A DNA stretch of 64,000 nucleotides from Amaricoccus sp047275745 (GCF_047275745.1 NZ_JBKQWU010000005.1:62001-126000); one strand, 5' to 3'; counted from the first letter of the stretch, positions 37,911 to 46,994 are shown. The notes: generated by a model not told the origin, from the sequence alone. A program made the numbers and translations.

Positions 37911-38263
37911 GGTCCCTCTCTGTGCCCGGCCGCCGCGCGCGGAGACCGGAGCCTGATATTGATTTCATGGGGACGCACCGGACAGCCGGAGACACCCCCG
38001 AGACGCCTGCCCGGCCTCGGGATTTATGGAAGATTTTTGACGGAAGCCATTGGCTTGGCCATCTTTTTCTCTCGGCGCTTGACGCGCGCATTGTTCGTGT
38101 TTCGATTAGCCCGAAGCGCATTACGCCTGTCAACCGCCCCCGGACCGCGACCCTTTCGCCCGGCGGGCGCGGCGGCCATGCGAACAAGTTGTATTTCAGA
38201 TTGTTACTAAATTGTCTTCGCCCTCCGAATGAGATCGCCTGCGGGACATTTTCGTACACACTG

Positions 38264-38292
38264 TTCAATGTTCTTATTTTGTTCCATAGTAT
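38264..38292 (+). promoter_or_regulatory. Promoter of the radical SAM gene, probably leaderless
   Basis: TTCAAT (38264-38269) and TAGTAT (38287-38292) are 17 bases apart. The expected start site falls at or next to the ATG at 38298, which would make the mRNA leaderless and fits the absence of a ribosome binding site. The SOS box occupies the spacer. Confidence 0.5.
38270..38284 (+). promoter_or_regulatory. LexA/SOS box
   Basis: GTTC-TTATTTT-GTTC is a perfect direct repeat of the alphaproteobacterial LexA operator GTTC-N7-GTTC, with an AT-rich spacer. It lies 13 bases before the ATG of the PA0069-family gene and inside the core promoter, where LexA would block RNA polymerase. Confidence 0.75.
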
Positions 38293-38297
38293 CGTGC

Positions 38298-39389
38298 ATG
38301 ATCGGGGACGAATCGGACAGAATCGAAAAGGGCCAGCGCCGCGCACGCGGCGCGGCGAGCAATCGCGACGGCCGATTCGAGCGCTACGCCCATGTCCGAT
38401 TCGACGACGGCTGGGACATCGCGGAAGACCCGTTGCCACCGATCCGGACCGAGATCGCGATGGAGCGGGCGCGCTCGATCCTGACGCGCAACACATCGCC
38501 CGATCTCGCCTTCGACCGGTCGATCAATCCCTACCGCGGATGCGAACATGGCTGCGTCTATTGCTTCGCGAGACCGAGCCACGCCTTTCTCGGCCTCTCT
38601 CCCGGGCTCGATTTCGAGACCCGGTTGACCGCGAAACCGAACGCCGCCGAACAGCTTGCGCGCGAGCTGTCGCGCAAGGGCTACAGCTGCGCGCCGATCG
38701 CGATCGGCACCAATACCGATCCGTATCAGCCGGTGGAGAAGAAGCTCGGCATCACCCGCGCGATCCTCACCGTGCTGCGCGACTTCAACCATCCGGTCAC
38801 GATCCTGACCAAGGGCGCGCTCATCACCCGCGACGCCGACATCCTGGGCGAGATGGGCGCGGCGGGGCTCGCGACGGCGGGGGTCTCGCTGACCACGCTC
38901 GATCCCGCGCTCGCCCGCGCGATGGAACCCCGGGCCGCCGCGCCCGCGACGCGCCTCGGCGCGATCCGGACGCTCGCCGCCGCCGGTTGCCCGGTCTGGG
39001 TCTCGCTCGGGCCGGTGATCCCCGGGCTCAACGACATGGAGATGGAACGGCTGCTCGCCGCCGCGAAGGATGCCGGGGCGCGCTCGGCCGGCTATATCGT
39101 ACTGCGGCTGCCGCGCGAAGTCGGGCCGATCTTCCGCGACTGGCTGGAGGAGGCCTTCCCGGACCGCGCGCGCAAGGTGATGGGCCTCGTCCGACAGATC
39201 CACGGCGGCCGGGACTACGATCCCGAATGGGGTCGGCGGATGACGGGCGAAGGGCCGGTCGCGGCGCTGATCGCCCGGCGCTTCAAGGTGGCGAGCCGCC
39301 GTCTCGGGCTCGACCGGCCGTGGCCTCCGCTGCGCCGGGATCTGTTCCGGGTGCCCCGTGACGGCCCGGAACAGTTGTCGCTGTTCTGA
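38298..39389 (+). CDS. PA0069-family radical SAM protein with clamp-binding tail
   Basis: The 363-aa protein has the radical SAM site CEHGCVYC (C82, C86, C89) in the family frame NPYRGCEHGC, followed by ARPSHAFLGLSPG. It is related to spore photoproduct lyase and is of unknown substrate. The last residues are EQLSLF, the consensus for binding the DNA polymerase sliding clamp. An open frame upstream (from 38229) would run through the SOS box and is not favoured. An SOS box and a likely leaderless promoter lie in front. Confidence 0.87.
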   Translation: MIGDESDRIEKGQRRARGAASNRDGRFERYAHVRFDDGWDIAEDPLPPIRTEIAMERARSILTRNTSPDLAFDRSINPYRGCEHGCVYCFARPSHAFLGLSPGLDFETRLTAKPNAAEQLARELSRKGYSCAPIAIGTNTDPYQPVEKKLGITRAILTVLRDFNHPVTILTKGALITRDADILGEMGAAGLATAGVSLTTLDPALARAMEPRAAAPATRLGAIRTLAAAGCPVWVSLGPVIPGLNDMEMERLLAAAKDAGARSAGYIVLRLPREVGPIFRDWLEEAFPDRARKVMGLVRQIHGGRDYDPEWGRRMTGEGPVAALIARRFKVASRRLGLDRPWPPLRRDLFRVPRDGPEQLSLF

Positions 39390-39400
39390 GCGGCGGTGGA

Positions 39401-39433
39401 GGATCGATCCTCACGCGAGCCGAGGATTGATCC
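39401..39433. terminator. Bidirectional hairpin between radical SAM and bmt genes
   Basis: GGATCGATCCTC (39401-39412) and GAGGATTGATCC (39422-39433) form a 12-bp stem with one G-T type mismatch and a 9-base loop. It lies between two convergent stops. There is no U tract, so it may act as a weak or factor-assisted terminator. Confidence 0.5.
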
Positions 39434-39436
39434 GGC

Positions 39437-40414
39437 TCAAGAACCGACGCCGGGGTCGGTATCAGCCGGCGACAGCGGCCCGAGCGCCCCGGTGATCGTC
39501 GCGAGATCGGGCCGCGGCCCCCTGGGCCGTTTCTCGAGTGCCACGCGCATCGCGCCGAGATGCGCGGGTGTCGAGCCGCAGCATCCGCCGATCACGCGGG
39601 CGCCGGCGTCACGGGCCAGCACCGCGTAGCGCGCCATGAGTTCCGGCGTGCCGTCGTAGACGATGCGGCCGGACACGAATTTCGGCACACCGGCGTTCGC
39701 CTTGGCGATGAGCGCGGCCCCCGGCGCCGCCCCGGCGAGACCGACGAGGCTCCGCACCAGGTCGGAGGCGCCGACACCGCAATTGGCGCCGAAGGCGAGG
39801 GGCGGCGCGGGCAGTGCCGCGACCAGCGCCGCGAAGCCCGCGACATCGAGCCCGCCCATGGTGCGTTCGTTGGTGTCGAAGCTCATCGTGCCGCACCAGG
39901 GCAGGCCGACCGAGACCGCCGCGCGAACCGCCGCCTCGAATTCCGCCGGCGCCGAGAAGGTCTCGATCCAGAGCAGATCCGCCCCACCCTCCCGGAGCCC
40001 GCGCGCCTGTTCCTCGAACATCGCCTGAGCCGCCGAGGGATCGAGCGGGCCGCCGGGGCCCACGACCTCGCCGGTCGGGCCGATCGAGCCGCCGACGGCG
40101 ACCGGCCGGCCGGCGGCGTCGGCAACCTCGCGCGCGATCCCGGCGGCGGTGCGGTTGAGCTCGGACACCCTCCCCTCGGCGTCGTGCCGGGCGAGCCGGC
40201 TGGCATTGGCGCCGAAACTGTTGGTGAGGAAGATATCGCACCCCGCCCCGACCCAGCCCTCGTGCAGCGCGCGGACCCGGCCGGGTTCGGTCACGTTCCA
40301 GAGCTCCGGCGCCTCACCGGCCTCGAGTCCCATCCGGAAGAGATTCGTCCCGACCGCCCCGTCCGCGAGGAGCCAGTCGCGGGTTTCGAGAAGCTGGCGG
40401 AACGCTCCCGTCAT
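39437..40414 (-). CDS. bmt: Betaine/S-methylmethionine:homocysteine S-methyltransferase
   Basis: The 325-aa protein has the zinc-binding cysteines of the homocysteine methyltransferase fold: FGANCGVG and IGGCCGSTPAH. The N-terminal ADGAVGTNLFRMGL and NSFGANASRL agree with bacterial BHMT-like enzymes of Rhodobacterales. It methylates homocysteine from betaine or a related donor. It is followed by sufE on the same strand after four bases. Confidence 0.88.
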   Translation of the reverse strand: MTGAFRQLLETRDWLLADGAVGTNLFRMGLEAGEAPELWNVTEPGRVRALHEGWVGAGCDIFLTNSFGANASRLARHDAEGRVSELNRTAAGIAREVADAAGRPVAVGGSIGPTGEVVGPGGPLDPSAAQAMFEEQARGLREGGADLLWIETFSAPAEFEAAVRAAVSVGLPWCGTMSFDTNERTMGGLDVAGFAALVAALPAPPLAFGANCGVGASDLVRSLVGLAGAAPGAALIAKANAGVPKFVSGRIVYDGTPELMARYAVLARDAGARVIGGCCGSTPAHLGAMRVALEKRPRGPRPDLATITGALGPLSPADTDPGVGS

Positions 40415-40417
40415 CGG

Positions 40418-40843
40418 TCAGGCCGCCGCCGTCTCGGCGATCTCCCGGATTCGCGCCACCATGGCACGGAGCCCGTTCGACCGCTGCGAGGAGAGATGGG
40501 AATCGAGCCCGAGCCGCCCGAGCTCCGCCTGCGCGTTGACCTCGAGCATCTGGGGGGGCGTCAGACCGGCGTAAAGCGCGTGCAGCACCGCGATCAGCCC
40601 GTGAACGATCATCGCATCGGAATCGCCCTGGAAGTCGAACCGGGCGCCCGGCCCCTCCCCCTCGAAGCGTGGCGCGATCCAGACCTGGCTGGCGCAGCCC
40701 TCGACCCTGGTCGCGGGTACGCGCAGCGCGTCGTCGAGCGGTGGCATCGCCTTGCCGAGATCGATCACATAGCGGTAGCGGTCCTCCCATTCGTCGAGAA
40801 AGGAGAAGTCGGCGGCGATCTCTTCGAAACGGTCGGTGGCCAC
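40418..40843 (-). CDS. sufE: SufE family sulfur acceptor
   Basis: The 141-aa protein has the SufE fold and the active cysteine in VEGCASQVW (about residue 51), and an N-terminal DFSFLDEWEDRYRYVIDLGK. SufE takes persulfide from the cysteine desulfurase SufS for Fe-S cluster assembly. The suf operon itself is not here. It appears to head the sufE-bmt unit. Confidence 0.92.
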   Translation of the reverse strand: MATDRFEEIAADFSFLDEWEDRYRYVIDLGKAMPPLDDALRVPATRVEGCASQVWIAPRFEGEGPGARFDFQGDSDAMIVHGLIAVLHALYAGLTPPQMLEVNAQAELGRLGLDSHLSSQRSNGLRAMVARIREIAETAAA

Positions 40844-41006
40844 GGCGTACGGGGTCCTTCGTGCATGCGCTCTCCAGATTTACGTGCCCACCGCGCCGAG
40901 TTCCAGTGCCAGCCGGGCGTTGGCATGGGCATCCCCGCATTTGCCCTTCCAAACCCCGGCGGCGGCGTCTATCCCTTTGACCGGGTTTTCTACCGACGGA
41001 GCTTCG

Positions 41007-41468
41007 ATGCGGCGCGGTCCAATCTGTCTTCTCGCGCTCGCGGCGCTTTCCGGCTGCTCCTTCGAGATGCCGTCCTTCCTCGGGCGGGAGGGCTCGCAGA
41101 CCGGCACCTACACCCTCGGCGACGACGCTCCGGAGGGCGCCTACGATCCGGTCGCTGTGCCCGTAAGTTCCGCGGTCGCGGAACGCGCGCTGCACGGGGT
41201 GATCCTGCGCGCGGAATCGATCACACCGACCCAAGGCTACTACGCCGCGGTGCTCGACGTCGGCGAGGCGGGGCCGGAGCCGGATGCGAGCGGGACGCTG
41301 ACGGTCCGCTTCACCGCCCTGTCGCCGACGACGCCGCAGGCGACCGGGGCGCCCCAGACCCGCAGGCTGACCGCCGCGCTCTTCGTCCAAAACGTGACGC
41401 TCCGCGACGTGCGGGCCTTCCGCGTGGTCGGCAGCCCGAATTCGGTAACCGTGCCGCTGCCGCGATAG
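41007..41468 (+). CDS. Putative lipoprotein
   Basis: The 153-aa protein has a short signal peptide ending in lipobox LAALSGC (residues 10-16), so it is probably lipid-anchored. The open frame upstream (from 40836) overlaps sufE on the other strand and is rejected. The mature part is a small beta-rich domain with no recognised motif; ADFSF-type or LysM signals are absent. Confidence 0.7.
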   Translation: MRRGPICLLALAALSGCSFEMPSFLGREGSQTGTYTLGDDAPEGAYDPVAVPVSSAVAERALHGVILRAESITPTQGYYAAVLDVGEAGPEPDASGTLTVRFTALSPTTPQATGAPQTRRLTAALFVQNVTLRDVRAFRVVGSPNSVTVPLPR

Positions 41469-41665
41469 CGCCCCGGCGGAGGCTGGCGACGCTGCCCGGC
41501 GCAGTACGCCCGATCCCGAGGGGCGGATGACGCCCGGCGCGCTCCATCCGGGAAAGGCTGACCGGTCCGCCGCGAGTCATCGTCAGGACATTTGTTGCCC
41601 TCCGGCCGAGCCTCGTGGTACGCGTTCGCCGCTTGTACCGCAGCGTTCAGGAGCCGCGTCGCCGC

Positions 41666-42610
41666 ATGACACCTTCGAGCGAATGGACGGCCGCGGACTG
41701 GATCGCCGTCTTCTGGGGACCGACGCATATGCGCGCCTGGGCGGTCGGGCCTGAGAACCAGGTGCTGGCCGAGGCGGAATCCGAGGCGGGAACCTCGACG
41801 CTCACACCCGACCGGTTCGAGCCCGCGCTGCTCGACACCGTGCTCGGCTGGCTCGATCTGACGCGCGTCACCGATGTTTTCGTCTGCGGCATGGCCGGCG
41901 CGCGCCAGGGCTGGGTCGAGACGCCCTACGCCACCGTCCCGGCCCCGCCGAGAGGCGGCCTGCCGCTCGTCGAGGCGCCGGTGGCCGATGACGGCATCCG
42001 CGTCCACGTCCTGCCCGGCATGCGTCAGGACAAGCCCCCCGACGTGATGCGCGGCGAGGAAACGCTGATGGCGGGCCTCATCGCGCGCGAGTCGAAGTTC
42101 GATGGCGTGGTCTGCCTGCCCGGCACGCATACGAAATGGGTGCATATCAGCGCCGGCGAGGTCGTGAGCTTCGCGACCTTCATGACCGGCGAACTGTTCG
42201 GGCTGCTGTCGGCCTCCTCGGTCCTGCATTACACGATGGACGAGGGCGGCTGGTCGGACGCAGCCTTCGACATGGCGGTCGAGGAATCGCTCGCGATGCC
42301 GGAACAGGTCGCGCGCAAGCTCTTCGGCATCCGCGCCGAGGCGCTTCTCATGGATCTCTCCCCGGGCGAGTCGCGGGCACGTCTCTCCGGGTTGCTCGTC
42401 GGGATCGAGATCAGCGGGTCGAAGCCCTACTGGCTCGGCCGTGACATCGTGCTCGTGGGCGAGAGCGAGCTCGCGACCAGCTATGCGCGCGCACTTGCGA
42501 GCTGCGGGCTGTCGCCGAGGCGCCATGATCCGACCGACCTGGTGATCGCGGGGCTCGGCGCCGCGCGGGCCGATCTGCTCGCCACGCGCGCGACCGGCAC
42601 GCAGGGCTGA
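41666..42610 (+). CDS. 2-dehydro-3-deoxygalactonokinase-like protein with altered phosphate loop
   Basis: The 314-aa protein matches DgoK in length and in GMAGARQGWVETPY, LPGTHTKWV and the C-terminal region. The N-terminal ASKHA phosphate loop, usually I-x-x-DWG[ST][ST], here reads IAVFWGPTHMRAW: the conserved aspartate is Phe and a Ser/Thr is Pro. It may be inactive or use another residue. A neighbouring dgoA (KDPGal aldolase) gene is not present. Confidence 0.75.
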   Translation: MTPSSEWTAADWIAVFWGPTHMRAWAVGPENQVLAEAESEAGTSTLTPDRFEPALLDTVLGWLDLTRVTDVFVCGMAGARQGWVETPYATVPAPPRGGLPLVEAPVADDGIRVHVLPGMRQDKPPDVMRGEETLMAGLIARESKFDGVVCLPGTHTKWVHISAGEVVSFATFMTGELFGLLSASSVLHYTMDEGGWSDAAFDMAVEESLAMPEQVARKLFGIRAEALLMDLSPGESRARLSGLLVGIEISGSKPYWLGRDIVLVGESELATSYARALASCGLSPRRHDPTDLVIAGLGAARADLLATRATGTQG

Positions 42611-42739
42611 GAGCCCCCCCTCGCCGCATGGCTCGGGCCTCCCCGCGCGAGAGTTCAAACGCGGGCGGCTCGATCGCGTACCCCGCCCGCGCCGAGTCTC
42701 GTATCACCCCGCGTCGGATGGTCAGCAATTCAGCCTGCT

Positions 42740-43912
42740 TCACGGCCGTCCGAGGAAGAATCGGACCATTTCCGCCGAGGCATCCGGTCCCGCCGGATCG
42801 GTGAAGGACCCCGGGCTCCGCCCGCCGGACCAGGCGTGGCCGGCGCCCTCGATCAGCCAGAGTTCGGACTCCGGCCGCCCGTCGCCACTCTCGAGCGCGA
42901 GCCGGTGATAGACGCGGCCGCCCTCGGTGCGGCCGACCTGACGCGGCGCGGCGCGGATCGCCGCGGGCAGCAGGCGTCCGGCATTCGCGGAATGCACGAC
43001 GTCATCCTCGATCCCGTGAAAGACGATCCGCCGCCCGGTCGGCCCCGAAGCTCCGGCCAGAGATTCGGCCGCGGAACCGCCCGGGGACCCATCGGAAGAC
43101 TCGTCCGGAACCGCCTCCGGCGACGCCTTCCCACGCATGGCGGCCAGCGCGGAGGACAGATCCTTCGCGACACCGGTCGGAACGCCGGAATGGATGCCGG
43201 CGGCGGCGAAGAGATCGGGATAGGTCTCCGCCAGGATCGCCGCCATCGAGCCCCCCGCGGAGAGCCCCGCGACGAAGATCCGCTCCGGCGGAATGCCGAA
43301 TTCCTCGGCCACCGCGCGGGTCATCCCGGCGAGGATCGCTGGCTCGCCCTCGTCGCGCCCCTGATCCGACGCGCGGAACCAGTTCCAGCAGGAGGAGGCG
43401 TTCCGCGCCGATGGCTGGCGGGGATAGACGAGGACCAGCCCCTCGGCCTCCGCCTGGTCGTTCATGCCGGTCCCGATGGCGAAATCCTCGGAATTCTGCT
43501 TGCAGCCGTGCAGCATCAGGATCAGCGCGCGCGGCGTCCCGGCGGCCGGGCTCGGCACATAGAGCCGGTAGTCGCGCCCGCCCGCGTCGGAACTGAACTC
43601 GCGCTTCTCGAACCGCGCGCCCTCGGCGATCTCCGGCTCCAGATCCGACGGCGCGTCGCCGACGAGACCGGACCAGAGTGGCGGACGCGCCTCGCGCAGG
43701 AGCCGCACCGCCTCGCGCAAGGTCCGGCCCGCGCGTTCGACCGGCCCCGCGACCGCGTCCGCGGCGGTGCGCATCGCGCCGCCGAAGCCCGTTTTCTCAT
43801 CATCCGTCAACGCGCCGGCCTCCGTGCTCGTGAGGATCCGCTTCGGCGCGGCGGCCGGACCCCTCGGCGCGGAACCGGCCCCCGCCTCGTTCGCCACAAG
43901 GTCGCTGCTCAT
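42740..43912 (-). CDS. PHB depolymerase-family esterase
   Basis: The 390-aa alpha/beta hydrolase has the oxyanion-type LHGCKQN, the nucleophile elbow GLSAGGS (Ser about residue 219) and a C-terminal GAGHAWSGG histidine. The family includes LpqC and feruloyl-type esterases. No signal peptide is seen, but an N-terminal 80-residue charged region precedes the domain, with the family segment CSQCFD absent. Substrate uncertain. Confidence 0.85.
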   Translation of the reverse strand: MSSDLVANEAGAGSAPRGPAAAPKRILTSTEAGALTDDEKTGFGGAMRTAADAVAGPVERAGRTLREAVRLLREARPPLWSGLVGDAPSDLEPEIAEGARFEKREFSSDAGGRDYRLYVPSPAAGTPRALILMLHGCKQNSEDFAIGTGMNDQAEAEGLVLVYPRQPSARNASSCWNWFRASDQGRDEGEPAILAGMTRAVAEEFGIPPERIFVAGLSAGGSMAAILAETYPDLFAAAGIHSGVPTGVAKDLSSALAAMRGKASPEAVPDESSDGSPGGSAAESLAGASGPTGRRIVFHGIEDDVVHSANAGRLLPAAIRAAPRQVGRTEGGRVYHRLALESGDGRPESELWLIEGAGHAWSGGRSPGSFTDPAGPDASAEMVRFFLGRP

Positions 43913-44094
43913 TCGCCTCTCCTAGTCCCCGTGTCCGGCCGGGCGTTGATCGCCTCTCGCTGACTCCGGCTTCATGTCGCGCGAACTTACGTCACGGACA
44001 TGCACATGGCCAATTCGATCCACCCCGGCGACAATATGGGGTGGTTTCCGCATGATTGAAGATGATTCCGCGTGATCAAGACAAAGGTCGCCCC
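43913..44094. other. Intergenic region upstream of the Rrf2 unit
   Basis: This spacer holds the promoter of the esterase gene (minus) and of the small ORF/Rrf2 unit (plus). No clear -10/-35 pair is seen. The stretch has several GTGATCA-like words that continue into the small ORF. Confidence 0.5.
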
Positions 44095-44241
44095 ATGATT
44101 GGCCCCGTCACCACCGCCGTCATCGCCCGCGTGATCATCCTCGTGATCATCCTCGTGACTACCCCCCGGGGCGCGACCCGAGGCGCGCGCCCGCATCGCG
44201 TCTTGATTGACGATCCCGCATCGACTAAGTGCTTGCGATGA
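44095..44241 (+). CDS. Small membrane peptide ORF coupled to Rrf2 gene
   Basis: This 48-aa frame encodes MIGPVTTAVIARVIILVIIL followed by a basic tail (TPRGATRGARPHRV): one predicted transmembrane helix. AAAGG lies seven bases before the ATG, and the TGA overlaps the ATG of the Rrf2 gene as ATGA, an arrangement that suggests translational coupling. The helix is encoded by two copies of the 12-mer GTGATCATCCTC (44131-44154) and a third partial one. It is not proven to be expressed. Confidence 0.4.
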   Translation: MIGPVTTAVIARVIILVIILVTTPRGATRGARPHRVLIDDPASTKCLR

Positions 44242-44699
44242 TTTCGCAAAAGACGAAATACGCGATCAAGGCGCTCATCACCCTCGCCGAGGAACAGGCG
44301 CGGGGCGGATCATCGCTGCGGATCGAGGAAATCGCCAACCGATCGAACACGCCGAAACGCTTCCTCGAACACATCCTCATCGACATCCGTAACGCTGGAG
44401 TGATCGGCAGCCGCCGCGGCCGCGACGGCGGCTACATGCTGATCAAGGCGCCCGAGAGCATCTCGGTCAGCGAGGTTCTGCGCATGATCGACGGGCCGAT
44501 CGCGCCGCTGCCCTGCCTCTCGCGCCGGGCCTATCAACGCTGCGAGGATTGCGAGGACGAGGCGACCTGCCGGATCCGCAAGGTATTCGGCGACCTCTAT
44601 TCCGCCTATCTGCTGATGGTCGAATCCCTGACCTTGACCGATCTGATGCGCGATGATTCGCTGCTGGAATCGACTCCGGAACTCGACATAATCCCCTGA
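44238..44699 (+). CDS. Rrf2-family transcriptional regulator
   Basis: The 153-aa protein has the Rrf2 winged helix (MISQKTKYAIKALITLAEE, then RRGRDGGYML) and a cysteine cluster C-x8-C-x2-C-x5-C (LPCLSRRAYQRCEDCEDEATC) able to carry an Fe-S cluster. Rrf2 members control cysteine/sulfate genes, iron-sulfur or nitrosative stress genes. It precedes a sulfate transporter operon on the same strand, so a CymR-like role in sulfur is likely but inferred. A GTG at 44229 is an alternative start. Confidence 0.88.
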   Translation: MISQKTKYAIKALITLAEEQARGGSSLRIEEIANRSNTPKRFLEHILIDIRNAGVIGSRRGRDGGYMLIKAPESISVSEVLRMIDGPIAPLPCLSRRAYQRCEDCEDEATCRIRKVFGDLYSAYLLMVESLTLTDLMRDDSLLESTPELDIIP

Positions 44700-44751
44700 A
44701 ATCTAACGAGACACGGGTTTCCCCCGGGGCCTTGGATTTTAATTCTTGATT

Positions 44752-44774
44752 ATCACGATGAAACCTGTCGTGAT
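44752..44774. promoter_or_regulatory. Inverted repeat upstream of sulfate-binding-protein gene
   Basis: A perfect 7-bp inverted repeat, ATCACGA-N9-TCGTGAT, lies 26 bases before the binding-protein ATG and in the gap after the Rrf2 gene. Symmetry, spacing and position fit an operator; the adjacent Rrf2 protein is the first candidate to bind it. No match to a known box is claimed. Confidence 0.55.
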
Positions 44775-44800
44775 TGCCGGGAATTGATCTGGAGGCAGGA

Positions 44801-46018
44801 ATGCACAGCTCTTACCCCGCGGCCGACCGCGTCGCTTCGCAGCCCGCGGCATGGACCGGGACGGAAGCCTATGTCGCGCTTTTCGATGTCTATGGAACGC
44901 TGCACCTCGCGCATCCGACCGACGCGTCCACCCGGTGGACCGATGTACGGGGGGCCGATGTACGGAGGGCCGGAGCGCGGAGCGCGGACGGCGCGACCCG
45001 CCGACCGCGCTCCCGCTGGGCCGCCGGGCTGACCGCGACGCTTCTGGCCGGCGCGGCGCTGGTCGGCGCCGCCGCCGCGAATGCCCAGTCGCTGCTCAAC
45101 GTGTCCTATGATCCGACCCGGGAACTTTATCGCGAGTACAACGCCGCCTTCCAGAAGCACTGGGAGGAAGCGGGCAACGCGCCCATCGAGATCTCCGCCT
45201 CGCACGGCGGTTCGGGATCGCAGGCCCGCGCGGTGATCGACGGGCTCGACGCGCAGGTGGTGACGCTCGCGCTCGCCTCCGACATCAGCGCGATCGCCGA
45301 GAAGTCGGGCAAGATTCCCGTGGACTGGCAGGAGAAACTGCCGCACAACTCGGCGCCCTATACCTCGACCATCGTCTTCCTGGTGCGAGAGGGCAATCCG
45401 AAGGAACTCAATGACTGGGACGATCTCGTGAAGGACGGCGTCGAAGTCATCACTCCGAACCCGAAGACCTCGGGCGGCGCGCGCTGGAACTATCTCGCGG
45501 CCTGGGCCTATGCCGACCGGGCCTTCGACAAGGACGAGACGAAGATCCGCGAATACCTGGGCGAGCTCTTCGCCCATGTGCCCGTGCTCGACACCGGCGC
45601 GCGCGGCGCGACGACGACCTTCGCCCAGCGCGGGATCGGCGACGTGCTTCTCGCCTGGGAGAACGAGGCCTTCCTCGCGCTGAACGAGATCGGCGAGGAT
45701 CAGTTCGACATCGTCGTGCCCTCGGTCTCGATCCGCGCGGAGCCCTCGGTCGCGCTCGTCCCCGGCAACATCCATTCCGAGGAACAGGGCAAGGCGGCGG
45801 AGGAATATCTCTCCTGGCTCTACAGCCCCGAGGCCCAGGCCATCGCGCTGAAGCACTATTTCCGCGCCTGGGACACCTCGGAAGCCGAGGCGGCGGACAT
45901 CGAGCGCTTCCCCGAGGTTGACCTCGTCTCGATCGAGGATTTCGGTGGCTGGAGCAAGGTGCAGCCGGAGCACTTCGGCGACGGCGGTACCTTCGACCAG
46001 ATCTACAAGCCGAGGTAA
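44801..46018 (+). CDS. Sulfate ABC transporter substrate-binding protein with N-terminal extension
   Basis: The binding protein (CysP/Sbp type; LLNVSYDPTRELY, SHGGSGSQARAV, NPKTSGGARWNYLAAW) is 405 aa from the ATG that follows GGAGGCAGGA. A signal-peptide-like segment lies at residues 69-95 (core 74-93, ANA|Q site), after an unusual extension that includes ALFDVYGTLH, which looks like motif I of HAD phosphatases, and a duplicated DVRGADVRRA. It binds periplasmic sulfate or thiosulfate for CysTWA. No other start is available in frame near the signal peptide. Confidence 0.88.
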   Translation: MHSSYPAADRVASQPAAWTGTEAYVALFDVYGTLHLAHPTDASTRWTDVRGADVRRAGARSADGATRRPRSRWAAGLTATLLAGAALVGAAAANAQSLLNVSYDPTRELYREYNAAFQKHWEEAGNAPIEISASHGGSGSQARAVIDGLDAQVVTLALASDISAIAEKSGKIPVDWQEKLPHNSAPYTSTIVFLVREGNPKELNDWDDLVKDGVEVITPNPKTSGGARWNYLAAWAYADRAFDKDETKIREYLGELFAHVPVLDTGARGATTTFAQRGIGDVLLAWENEAFLALNEIGEDQFDIVVPSVSIRAEPSVALVPGNIHSEEQGKAAEEYLSWLYSPEAQAIALKHYFRAWDTSEAEAADIERFPEVDLVSIEDFGGWSKVQPEHFGDGGTFDQIYKPR

Positions 46019-46027
46019 GGAACCCGA

Positions 46028-46986
<959 letters not shown>

Positions 46987-46994
<8 letters not shown>

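Larger units (their letters stand above)
37911..38297. other. AT-richer intergenic region
   Basis: This 387-base stretch between the DUF1593 start and the radical SAM start is less GC-rich than its surroundings, especially 38020-38110 and 38180-38290. It must hold the promoters of both divergent genes. I see the SOS box and promoter described separately, and the perfect palindrome AAGCCA-T-TGGCTT near 38046. No RNA gene or ORF is convincing here. Confidence 0.7.

Noticed and set aside
38040..38075. Palindrome and T-rich stretch as an intrinsic terminator
   Set aside because: Stem has almost no loop and no gene ends there in either direction.
39560..41530. 656-aa plus-strand frame across bmt and sufE
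   Set aside because: Shadow frame opposite two well-recognised genes; composition typical of high-GC antisense reading.
44131..44160. Short tandem repeat as CRISPR
   Set aside because: Units are 12 bases, adjacent, without spacers or cas genes; they encode a hydrophobic helix.
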